DNA of 64,000 nt from Lolium rigidum (lineage: Eukaryota > Streptophyta > Magnoliopsida > Poales > Poaceae), in assembly GCF_022539505.1 (NCBI RefSeq), contig NC_061508.1, positions 89,507,276-89,571,275 on the forward strand, written 5' to 3'. Below the pieces are notes generated by a model. It searched no databases and had not been told where the DNA came from. It saw only the letters and a list, made by a program, of their open reading frames with translations. The first letter of the stretch is position 1. Each line of letters begins with the position of its first letter. This document shows, piece after piece, positions 46,561 through 56,741 of this stretch. A program made the position numbers and the translations under genes.

Positions 46561-47390
46561 CAAGTGTCATTGAAACTTGGCGAGTAAAAAGAAACAGAAA
46601 TACATGTGATAAGCCCTGGCAGGGGGATCAAGTCCCAACCAAAGCCAAAGTGATCCCATCAGCTTTTCTCCATCATGAGCAAGGGGAGAAGGGCTGGACA
46701 CCACAGCACACACACACAAGTGATGTCGACCAAGGAGAGCAGCTCCTTGTGCTATAAATAGCACAGTGGTTAGAGATAGGGTTGGATCCATCAACATAGC
46801 AAGAAGAACAACAAGAACGCCTCTAGAACACACCAGTAGAGCATTTCCATAGATTAACCGGAGAATCAACCCCAAAACCAAACCAAACCATCCATAGATC
46901 ATGTTGACCTAAGGCAAGATCATCCAGGAGCTAGGAGGTGAAGGGTTGTTGATCAAATCAACAATCCAGAAGCACTGCACCAACACAAAATATCTATCTA
47001 GGAGCTGGAACAAGGTATAAGTTAAACCTGGATTGATCTCATGATCAAATCCATCATAACCATGCTCATACACACACACTTGGTGTGGAGCAGATACTCC
47101 ACAGGATATATCATCACTTGGTATTTACCAAGTGATGCTAGGAAAGAAGAGGCCAGACCAAGAACTAGAGATCTAGTCACCGGATATGCATAGGTATATC
47201 TAGTACTACCCATCCAAGACACTAGATTAACTAGAACAGTGGCCAACTAATTACCCTAGCACCATTTGGTGTATTAAACCATCAGATCAACCCAGTTTTC
47301 ATCAAAAGCATCCATAGGGCATTCATACAAATGATTCCCAACTGTGGATATTGTTTATATTTTCATAAAAACCACCAGATAGCCAGATCA
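46561..47390 (+). other. Unclassified repeat-like region with a TATA motif
   Basis: Contains TATAAATA at 46753-46760, about 30 bp before a 'cagtggttagagataggg' start-like stretch, then a C/A-rich leader-like region. It resembles the promoter and R-U5 part of an LTR, but no TG...CA boundaries could be fixed. A perfect short hairpin, CACTTGGTA..TACCAAGTG, is at about 47113-47132. Confidence 0.35.
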
Positions 47391-47643
47391 CTTGCATTTT
47401 ACTATCTCTTCGCCAAACTAGTGCACCTATGCATCTGACAAGTGTATTGGGTGTGTTGGGGAAACAAGAGACTTCTTGTATCTTAATTGCAGGGTTGCTT
47501 GAGAGGGATATCTTTGACCTCTACCTCTCTGAGTTCGATAAACCTTGGGTGATCCACTTAAGGGAAACTTGCTGTTGTTCTACAAACTTCTGCACTTGGA
47601 GGCCCAACACTGTCTACAGGAATAGAAGCGTGTGTAGACATCA
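47391..47643 (+). repeat. Terminal fragment of a TGATACG-type Gypsy LTR
   Basis: Nearly matches 56510-56741, the 3' end of the LTR at 55021: CTATCTCTTCGCC, GACTTCTTG, 'cagggttgcttgagagggatatctttgacctct', 'cttgggtgatccactta', ending AGACATCA. Only the last quarter kilobase is present, so it is a truncated relic. Confidence 0.8.
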
Positions 47644-47837
47644 ATATCCTCGTGGTTGGGAGGTATCTCCTAGCTGTGGGGATCGCCCTAATCATCTTCA
47701 TCGAGCTCTTCCGCTTTAATTAGTGAGTTGATATCGACCGAATCATGTTGCCGCAACTACATAGTATTGATCTTGGGTGTTCGTGTAGATGTATATTCTT
47801 GAAATACATACACAACCCCCTTCAAACTCCTTGTCAA

Positions 47838-48318
47838 TGACATCTCATAAGTCAGCGGGGTGGCATCACATGCCCAGCTCCGGATGACTTCGCCCCGAGT
47901 CCCACAAATGTTGTGATAGCCTTGTCTAGCTTACTGACAAGGGATTAACTTATCAATGCCTACAGGTTGTAGACTAGGGTTTAGTTGGAAGTAGAGGGCA
48001 AGTAGATCTCGAAGGTTTCAGCCGAAAAGTACTCGACGATTATGAAAACTAGGGTTTGGGAAACAATGATTCGATGCCTTCTTTGTCCCTCGACTCCCCT
48101 TATATAGGAGGTGGAGTCGAGAGATTCGTCTTGTACAAGTTACAGAGTCCGGGAAGGTTTACAACTCATCCCGCAAGATTACAAACATCATCTCTATTAC
48201 AATTCTAACTTTCCTTAATATCAACTTGGGCTTCCGAATCTTCATATTCTTCGGGTCGTGGGCCTTCAGTAAACCCAGGGTACTATCTTCGGCAGGCCCA
48301 TTAGGGATGCCTATGTCA
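47838..48318 (-). repeat. 3' LTR of a minus-strand Gypsy element
   Basis: On the minus strand it starts TGACATAGGCATCCC immediately after the polypurine tract CTTGGGGGCTAC (48319-48330). It would end ...TGAGATGTCA, giving TGACAT/ATGTCA ends and 481 bp. A TATA box (minus strand, CTATATAAGGGGAG) lies at about 48097-48110. The left boundary is inferred from the inverted ends. Confidence 0.65.
48097..48110 (-). promoter_or_regulatory. LTR TATA box
   Basis: Minus-strand CCTATATAAGGGG within the LTR, in the usual place for the retrotransposon promoter. Confidence 0.6.
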
Positions 48319-48849
48319 GTAGCCCCCAAGATTTTGCTTGAATCGTAGAGTCAGGGAAAATCTCCACTGTTTATATTTACTCGACAACTTTAAACTTCTC
48401 TGTATTTCTTCATATGAATTTCTATATTGTACATGGATAATGGTAGTTGGGGCTAGTTCATCTGAGGGATCAGGTACTAGTTAACTGCTCTAGTGGCAAT
48501 CCGCAAAAACCTACTTCAAGATCACGTCCCCGGACATGATCTCGGGATCTCGGTGTAAACTTCGACAGGTGCCGCTTAAGGTCTTACCATTCTGTCGAGT
48601 CCCATTCATATTTATCGGGTACCTAACGCGTCCGTTAGGATTTTTCTTCGTATCTGTTGATACGGATAGAAGTAGAAAACCGACATCAGAGACGGCGCCA
48701 CGCCACACAGAACGGATCTGGGGTCTTACCTTCGCAAATTTGCGGCATTCAGAAATTGTTCGCAACCTTGGCGTTCTGAGAATATATTGTCGAGTGCTTA
48801 TTCGAGTCTGTTGGAATGGCACATTTTATTGAGTCAACAGATGACTTAT

Positions 48850-49225
48850 ATTGCTCTCCCGATGGGAGTATATGTAGAGTTACTTACAACTCGAAATATA
48901 CTCTCTTGTTCTTCTATCTTTCTTTTTTATAATTTCATCGGGCACGCGAACAGCGTTCCCGATGGGAGTAGCCCCCGAGGCTACAGCCAAGGACTTGTAC
49001 TTGGGTGTAGGCTCCACGTCTTATGCCGCTATATTTTCTTTTTCTCCCGATATTTTCAAATCTCTCGGGTGCGTGAACAGCGCTCCCGATGGGAGTAGCC
49101 CCCGAGGCTATGAACAAATATTTGTATTTGATCATAGGCTCCCACCATTTCTATTTTGTCTTTCTCGAATTTTTCAATTTTCCAAAGTAGCCCCGAGCAT
49201 TTGATCAAAAACTTGTATTTGATCA
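48850..49225 (-). repeat. Repeated PPT-like motifs in the Gypsy spacer
   Basis: Units of about 120 bp contain CCCGATGGGAGTAGCCCCCGAG plus 'acttgtatttg(gg/at)..taggctcc' (from about 48944, 49066 and, shorter, 49183). A partial copy 'cccgatgggagtat' is at 48858. On the minus strand each reads CTCGGGGGCTACT, similar to the true PPT and LTR junction. Confidence 0.7.
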
Positions 49226-49550
49226 AAAGCTCTCCTATATTTTTTTACCGTCGCCACTTTTATGAAGCTGTTGAGTCGAAATTTTTTTTCTTGCTAAAGT
49301 GATGTCATTGCTGACGATAGCCACGACCTTAATTCCTGGAAATCGCGAGATGCTCCCTTTCGCTGCCTTGCGGGCCCAATTTTCGCATTGTATTGACACG
49401 TCGTGGAAGTAGGGGACACACGTTCTCCACTTTTCCTGGCGTACGCACTGTAACTCCATCAGGGTGAAATTACTTTTTACCCCTGTTCCATGTGTACATC
49501 ATCTGTCACAGACTTTTTCCATCCAACGGTGCGCCGCTTCGCCGCACCTC

Positions 49551-49558
49551 TATATAAG
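49551..49558 (+). promoter_or_regulatory. TATA box of the antisense gene
   Basis: TATATAAG preceded by CACCTC and followed by a C/T-rich leader, 183 bp before the ATG at 49734. An upstream ATG at 49687 opens a short frame that overlaps the start. Confidence 0.55.
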
Positions 49559-49733
49559 ATCCCCTTCTTCTTCCTCGAGCACCTCCGCTCGCGCCGTTCT
49601 CTTGCTCTCCTCCGCAAAAACTCCTCTTGCGCCCCACGAGTTCCACGAGCTCATCTTCTTCCAAGCTGCATTCTGCGCCATTGTTAATGCCACCGCGTAG
49701 ATTGACCAGGACACGGCACGCCGAGAATCGACG

Positions 49734-52406
49734 ATGGCTTCCGTGGATCTGGGAAGCGCCGAGTGGGAGAGATCCAAAATCTCCACCCAAGACATCAACC
49801 TCCTGAAGAAACTGGGGATCAGCAAGAAGCCCAAGGCGCTGTGCTTCCCCAGCGAAGAAAGCTACCCAACCCCTCCAATGGAGTATCGGGTTAGTTTTGT
49901 CGACCATCTCATCCGCGGCCTTTCTGCCCCCATTCACCCTTTCCTTCGAGGATTGCTTTTTGTTTACGGTCTGCAACTTCATCACCTCACGCCAAATTCT
50001 ATCCTCCACATCTCCATTTTCATCACCCTCTGCGAAGCCTTCCTTGGCGTCTAGCCTAACTGGGCGCTATGGAAGCGCATTTTCTTTTGTCGCCGCAATG
50101 GTTCTCCCAATGTCGCCTATAATATAGGCGGCGTTGTTATCTGCGTTCGCCCCGATGTCGAGTATTTCGACGTCAAATTCCCTGACTCGGTTCAAGGGTG
50201 GCGCAAGAAGTGGCTGTACATCCATGAGGAGAACCATGGATGTGCTCAAGACAATATTCCTCCTTTTGACGGTGCCGAGAAAATCTATCGCTGCCTCTCT
50301 TGGGACGCAGAGGCTACCGAAGAAGAAAAAATGTCGACAGAGGCATTGATGACTCGCATCCACGGGTTGCAAAATACTCGCGGCAAAGAGCTATCAGGTA
50401 TCCAAATCACAGCGTATTTCCTTAGAATCAGAGTGCAGCCTCTTCAGGCTCGCAAATACCCTCTCTGGAAATATGCTGGCGACAAGGATGCGGATCGGTT
50501 GTCGGTGGATTTAGAGGTCAAGGACTTGGAGAAACTTGTCCAGAAAATTTCCTCCCTCAGCAAAAAAGATCCTGTTCCTTCTTCTTGTCGCGTAAAACCA
50601 TACAGCACCACCAATGCACTTCCCGAGGTAACCTTTGTCGACTTTGCTCATTTTGATTTGCCATCCTTTGCATAACTCTTTTACTGACATCCCTCCTTGT
50701 TTTCATATAGAACCATCCAAATCTTGTCTCGCTTCCTCCCCTTCCTGAAGGTGGAGAAGTCGAAGAACGTACTGTTGTCAATGAAGACAACCAAGATGCT
50801 GCTATCCCTGATAGTGAACCCGCAGGTTCTCAAAAATCTGCGGGATCTTCTGAAAAGGAAGCTGAATCAGAGGGTACCACGTCGGCACAGTCTCCTCCTC
50901 CTGCTGTTTCTCCAAAGAACAAAAGGAAAAGGACTGAAGTCGAAGATTCCGGCACCTCCAAAGCCGAAGAAGCTGCTCCTTCACGCCAGAAGGCAGCTTT
51001 TGATCCATACCTTGAAGCCCTCGTCAGCTCGTAAGTTATCTTTTTGTTTCTCCTTGTTTTGCTACTCGAAGATTTTTGTCTATCTTGCTTTTTTTATACT
51101 ACCGCCATTTAATCGCAGTGGTGACGAGGAAGAAATTCCAGCTACTGATGTGACTGCTCGAACGAGTACGTCGCATACTCTAGTGGTTTCCGAGGTGCAA
51201 ATTGAAGGAGAAGAATCTTCGCCTCCTCAACAAAACCTCGACGCTCCTACTCCTCCTGCAAGCCCCTTGTCCCTTTACCAAAAAGGACAAGGGTTGAAAC
51301 AATCACGGAGCCTACCCTACAATTGGGTAGCTCCTCGAGTCCTCTTTTGGATGATGTAAGTCCTTAATTTCTTTTTGTCCTTGTCTATATTTTCTCTGTT
51401 TGCTTCTTTGTGCCATCATGTTTTTTCCCGACGCTCTCTTTCTTTATCCTTCTTTGACAGCCTATGATCAAAGAACTTATTCGCATCGGTGCCCAATTTG
51501 TTGGGTACCGCGAGTATGCCAACAAGACCGAAGGTAATGACTTCCTGCTTGCCTTTGTTTATGACTTCTTGCTCCTGTAGTATCGCAATTTTGACTATTT
51601 TTAACTATTTCGGCAGAAAAACTTGCGGAGGCCAACAAACTTGCCGACACGCTTGCTCAGAAATTAGAGCAGAGTGAGGCGGCTCGCCAGAAGGCCGAAT
51701 CTGATGTTGGCAAAGCTAGGGCAGAGGCTGATAAGGCCAAGGCAGAAGCTGCTGGTGTCGAAGATCTCGAGAAGAGACTTCATGATGCCGAAACTTCCTT
51801 GGTCGAGCATAAAGCCGCGCAGGCTGCTCGTGAAAAAGCGATCCTCAAGCGCTTGAACTCGCAGAATCGGCGACTTGTCAGTAAGTTTTTCGATCTATTT
51901 TGTCTTCTTTAGACTTGCTTTTCCTTACTTGCTTGTCGACCAACATATATTTTCCTCGACAGATAAAACGAATCAAGAATTTGAGCTTGAAGATCCCGAC
52001 AACGATCCTCTTCTCGACGCACTCTCTGTCCTTGAGTTTCATGGAACAGAAACTCGTGAAGGCATTGAACAAGCCGAAACAGGATTGTCGCGGCTATTCC
52101 CTTACTTCTTCCCGAAGAAAAAGGAACCTGCTACTTTCCTTGCTCTTGCCAAGGAGTTCAATCCACCAGAAGATCTTGGACTGAAGATGCGCCAAGAGAA
52201 TGAAGATTGCTGTCGAAAGTACTGTCGCCTTAATTGCAGATAGCCAGCAAACCATCGACTGGACTGAAGTGGGCGACACACAAGAGATGGAGACCACTAA
52301 GTGGCGATCACTGATCAAAGCTGCGAAGCCCAACATGAAGAAAATCCTTGCCTATCTTGGAATCAAGTCAACTTCAACTCCTAGCTCGTCGAAGCCGGAG
52401 GTCTAG
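49734..52406 (+). pseudogene. Antisense accessory gene of the Gypsy element (Transposase_28-like), broken
   Basis: Exon 1 (49734-50627) reads MASVDLGSAEWERSKISTQD..., then 'FVDHLIRGLSAPIHPFLRGLLFVYGLQLHHLTPNSILHISIFI', then WALWKRIFF and 'GWRKKWLYIHE'. This is the pattern of PF04195, annotated as 'putative gypsy type transposon'. One in-frame TAG (50052-50054) interrupts it, with the frame intact on both sides. Later exons with GT-AG borders: 50711-51030 (acidic, Ser/Pro-rich with KNKRKR), 51120-51357 (one frameshift near 51275), about 51462-51531, 51617-51879 (a long Ala/Glu/Lys coiled coil) and 51962-52406. The last exon (NDPLLDALSVLEFHGTETREGIEQ...FPKKKEP, frameshift near 52200, ..SLIKAAKPNMKKILAYLGIK) ends at a stop. 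Function unknown; the strand is opposite to pol. Confidence 0.7.
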
Positions 52407-52593
52407 TTGAATGCCCTCTCTTTTCTTTTCTTTATTTTCTGTTTCGTAGATATTGTCGCCATAATAGTTTTGGCGACAATAGTCGTAGTAGTTCTTTTGA
52501 AGAACTCCTCCTGTAATATCCTTGTAAATTTCCTGAAGATCAATGGAATTCTTATCTTGCGCGATCATTTGATGTTGAAATTTTCTTTTCCAG

Positions 52594-53588
52594 TTGATAT
52601 TTGATAACTACTCCGCCAATCCTTGTCCTACCGATACTTCGCCTGCTTCTTCCTTCTCGAAGAAAACCCTTGTCGACGACAACCTTATCGAAGGTTCTTC
52701 AAGCAAAAATTTGTCGCCCGATTTGCAAGAACTTCGCCAACAACTTCAATCCATGAAAAAGCAAATGCTTGTACTAATGGAACAGTCTCGAAGATCTTTG
52801 AAGGGAGAAAAAATTGCTCTTCAACAGGCTCAAGATGCTATTGCTGCAAAAGAGGCCGCGGTTGCTGAGGCCACCGAAGCTTCTTCTCGAGAAAATTATA
52901 TGCTTCAACTAATGACGACACCAGCCTGGACATGACAGGTATGTTTCCTGTACATAACCAGGCTTGATGTTGTTCTTGCTATTTTTCCTTCCTTAACAAT
53001 TTCTTCGCAGGACCAGGCTCATTTTTGGATACTGCTGCCGAAGATCAACGCGTTGAAGCTCGAGCCAATGTTCCGCTCAGACTTGCTACACAGCATGGTT
53101 CTAACTTTTGGGTTACTCCTGAGCGTACCCGCAAAATTGTCAGATTCCAAGATCGCGCGGCTCAGGTCCGCGATTTCCTCGACTTCTGTACGAAGACTTT
53201 GTTTTTAGTTTACGGAACCATGTTCCCCCGCAACAAGATGCCAGAAACTCTTCCTGCTTTGATGGAAAAATTTCGAGATGCTCCTCGAATCCATGGCTTC
53301 GTTCGAGCTCAACTCTCTGCTGGCGCAAGATTTGCTATGATGATGGTAAAAATTTGCTATCCAAAATTGCCCATGGATCAAATTGTTTCCATGTGCCTGG
53401 CCAAGATGTCAAAAAGGAAGAGAAACATGGGCAAACTTGATGATCTTGTGACTCCTGTAGCAGAAAATATGATGGATGAACTTCTTCAGATGGATGCTGA
53501 GTTCTTCGTGAAGGGTAGCTATGCCGAGCATAGTACTCGTGCTTCCACTGAACGAATAACCATAGACCATGTGCTAGGCATCCGCTGA
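52594..53588 (+). pseudogene. Second antisense open region of the Gypsy element, unknown function
   Basis: First piece 52594-52935: Ser-rich start, then a coiled coil (LQELRQQLQSMKKQMLVLME...ALQQAQDAIAAKEAAVAEA). After an apparent intron (donor gtatgtttcc near 52940, acceptor ttcgcag near 53011) the second piece (about 53012-53588) is 'GPGSFLDTAAEDQRVEARANVPL...FWVTPERTRKIVRFQDRAAQVRDFLDFCTKTLFLVYGTMFPRNKMP'. It ends HVLGIR with a stop at 53588. It lies about 190 bp after the first antisense gene and could be part of the same transcript. I do not recognise a catalytic domain. No start codon is fixed, and whether it is intact is unknown. Confidence 0.55.
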
Positions 53589-54184
53589 GGGTTTTTCCTT
53601 TGCTGTATTTTCTCCCTTGGTGGGTCATGATCTATATTGTAAAGCTACCAACTATGTATACATATAATTTTTCTATTTTTGATCGTCAAGCCCCCAAGTG
53701 TCTTGGTGGCGACGTTCTATATTTTTGTTGCGAGGTTTTTTGAACCAAAGCGATAGAATTTTGACGAGTATACTATATTTATGGGTATTGGCCCTCGATT
53801 TTCTATTTGGCGAGGTATTTTTGAACCAAGGCGAAATATTTTCGTGAGTCTAGTTCATCTATATTGTGTATATTTTGCAACTTTTAAAGGCATTTAGCCC
53901 CCGAGCAAGTCGAAGAACAAGAAGTATGTCTCCACTATCTTTATTATATTGCAGCACCGCGAGCCCGCCTCATTAAAAACCTTTCCAGCCCCACTCGGTG
54001 CCCTGAAAAGGAAAAGAGTGCGTCTGAAAACTCGCGGGCGTTTCAGTACATTGTATTTTTACAAAGGAGGACTATATTTCGACTCTAGGCGTAGAAACGC
54101 CCTGAGTCTGCGCCACGTTCCGGGGGTTTTCTCGGGAATCCCTGTCTTCTTGTCCTTGATTCCGTACGCTCCTCCTTCGATTAC

Positions 54185-55020
54185 TTACGTGACGACGTAA
54201 GGGCCCAGCCATGGTGACTCGAGCTTTTCGAGTACTTTGCTTGATTGAGCCGTAAGACCAAATCGCCGACACCGGAAAGATCTTGGCCGCAACCGTCGAC
54301 TGTGGTAGTTTTTCAGGTCCTGCTGGTACTTGGTGACTCGTGAGAGCACTTCATCCTGAGCTTCATCGAGTGCATCTACGTCGTCCTCCAAAGCTCTTCT
54401 TGAAGTTTCTTCGACATTCTCTGTGACTCTTGGGGAGTCATGCTCTATTTCGATCGGTAATACTGCCTCAGCTCCATGGACTAAAAAGAACGGAGTTTCT
54501 TGCGTCGCCGTATTTGGTGTTGTTCGAATACTCCACAAAACACTTGGAAATTCTTCTGGCCAGGTATGCCGAGCTTTTTCAAGCGGTCCTAGCAGGCGCT
54601 TTTTAATGCCGTTGCAGATGATGCCATTGGCTTTCTCGACTTGGCCGTTGGTTTGCGGGTGCCCAAGCGACGCGAAGTGCGGTTTGATGCCTACTTCTGC
54701 GTAGTATGCCTTGAACTCTTTGGACGTGGAAGTTACCGCCGTTGTACCGTGACGATGTCTGTGAGGTACTCCAAACCGAAAAACGATGCTCTTCACGAAT
54801 TTTATGGCCGACGCTTGCGTCCGGCGAATTTATCGGCTTTGCTTCTATCCACTTGGTAAATTTATCGACGAGCAACCAACATGTACTCGTATCCTCCTGG
54901 TGAAGCTTTGTGTAATTTGCCTACCATATCAAGTCCCCATTGGGCAAAGGGCCAAGACAATGGTATTGGCATCAGCTCTGCTGCTGGGGAGTGTGGTTTA
55001 GCGGCGAATCTTTGGCACGC
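54185..55020 (-). pseudogene. Gypsy integrase, truncated
   Basis: Reading leftward from 55020: 'CQRFAAKPHSPAAELMPIP.SWPFAQWGLDMVG', then 'GGYEYMLVA' and DKFTKWIEAKPI (first catalytic Asp region). After frameshifts there is 'FGVP', then 'HFASLGHPQTNGQVEKANG' (third catalytic residue, Glu of QVE), 'LWSIRTTPNTATQETPFFLVHGAEAVLPIEIE' and a C-terminal 'LESPWLGPYVVT'. At least two frameshifts lie near 54720-54860. The start of the domain is cut by the element beginning at 55021. No chromodomain is seen, fitting the Tat group. Confidence 0.85.
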
Positions 55021-56741
55021 TGATACGTCTCCGACGTATCGATAATTTCTTATGTTCCATGACACATTATTGATGATATCTACATGTTTTATGCATACTT
55101 TATGTCATATTTATGCGTTTTCCGGAACTAACCTATTGACGAGATGCCGAAGGGCCAGTTGCTGTTTTCTGCTGTTTTTGGTTCCAGAAATCCTAGTAAG
55201 GAAATATTCTCGAAATCGGACAAAATCAATGCCCAGCATCCTATTTTTCCGCGAAGGTTCCAGAACACCCGAGAGAGGCCAGAGGGGGGCCACAGGCCCA
55301 CCAGACACTACCCTGGCGCGGCCAAGGGGGGGCCCGCGCCCCCCTGTTGTGTCGTCGCCTCGTCAGCCCTCCGACTCCGCCTCTTCGCCTATATAAAGGT
55401 CCCTGACCTAAAACATCGAGACGGAAAAGCCACGGTACGAGAAACCTTCCAGAGTCGCCGCCATCGCGAAGCCAAGATCTGGGGGACAGGAGTCTCCGTT
55501 CCGGCACGCCGCCGGGACGGGGAAGTGCCCCGGAAGGCTCCTCCATCGACACCACCGCCATCTTCATCAACGCTGATGTCTCCCATGAGGAGGGAGTAGT
55601 TCTCCATCGAGGCTCGGGGCTCATACCGGTAGCTATGTGGTTAATCTCTCTCCTATGTACTTCAATACAATAATCTCATGAGCTGCCTTACATGATTGAG
55701 ATTCATATGATGATGCTTGTAATCTAGATGTCATTATGCTAGTCAAGTGGATTTTACTTATGTGATCTCCAGGAGACTCCTTGTCCCACGTGTGTAAAGG
55801 TGACGAGTGTGTGCACCGTGTGGGTCTCTTAGGCTATATTTCACGAGAATACTTATTCACTGTTATGAATGGCATAGTGAAGTGCTTATTTATATCCCTT
55901 TATGATTGCAATGTGTTTTGTATCACAATTTATCTGTGTGCTACTCTAGTGATGTTATTAAAGTAGTTTATTCCTCCTGCACGGTGTAATGGTGACGAGT
56001 GTGTGCATCGTGTAGTACTTGGCGTAGGCTATGATTGTGATCTCTTGTAGATTATGAAGTTAACTATTGCTATGATAGTATTGATGTGATCTATTCCTCC
56101 TTTCGTAGTGTGAAGGTGACGAGTGTGCATGCTATGTTAGTACTTGGTTTGGTTATGTTGATCTGTCATGCACTCTAAGGTTATTTAAATATGAACATTG
56201 AATATTGTGGAGCTTGTTAACTCCGGCATTGAGGGTTCGTGTAATCCTACACGATTAGTGGTGTTCATCATCCAACAAGAGGGTGTAGAGTCTAGCATCT
56301 ATTTATTTATTCTGTTATGTGATCAATGTTGAGAGTGTCCACTAGTGAAAGTATGATCCCTAGGCCTTGTTCCTAAATATTGCTATCGTCTGCTTGTTTC
56401 TTGTTTTCTCGCATCTTTACTTCTGCAATATTAATACCATCAATCACACGCCGGCAAGCACTTTTACTGGCGCCGTTACTACTTGCTCATACTTATTCAT
56501 ACCACCTGTATTTCACTATCTCTTCGCCGAACTAGTGCACCTATTAGGTGTGTTGGGGACACAAGAGACTTCTTGCTTTGTGGTTGCGGGGTTGCTTGAG
56601 AGGGATATCTTTGACCTCTTCCTCCACGAGTTCGATAAACCTTGGGTGATCCACTTAAGAGAAACTTGCTCGCTGTTCTACAAACCTCTGCTCTTGGAGG
56701 CCCAACACTGTCTACAAGAATAGAAGCACCCGTAGACATCA
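55021..56741 (+). repeat. 5' LTR of a TGATACG-type Gypsy element (Sabrina/WHAM-like)
   Basis: Begins TGATACGTCTCCGACGTATC and ends GACATCA, 1,721 bp, with TGAT/ATCA ends. A TATA box (TATATAAA) is at 55390-55397, followed by a GC-rich leader. The right boundary is supported by the primer-binding-like GGCGCCGTTGCTGGGGAGG a few bases later (56753-56771). It interrupts the integrase of the preceding element. The family name is from recall. Confidence 0.8.
55390..55397 (+). promoter_or_regulatory. LTR TATA box
   Basis: TATATAAA in the sequence CGCCTATATAAAGGTCC, in the typical LTR promoter position. Confidence 0.6.

Larger units (their letters stand above)
48319..55020 (-). mobile_element. Internal region of a Tat-like Gypsy retrotransposon with antisense genes
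   Basis: Minus-strand order from the right: integrase (54185-55020, cut at its start by another element), then about 4 kb holding genes on the opposite (plus) strand (49.7-53.6 kb), a 1.4-kb spacer with repeated PPT-like motifs, the PPT and the 3' LTR. Extra antisense open frames between pol and the 3' LTR are a known trait of the Tat group (Grande and RIRE2-like elements). gag, protease and reverse transcriptase are missing because the TGATACG-type element is joined at 55021. Confidence 0.75.
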
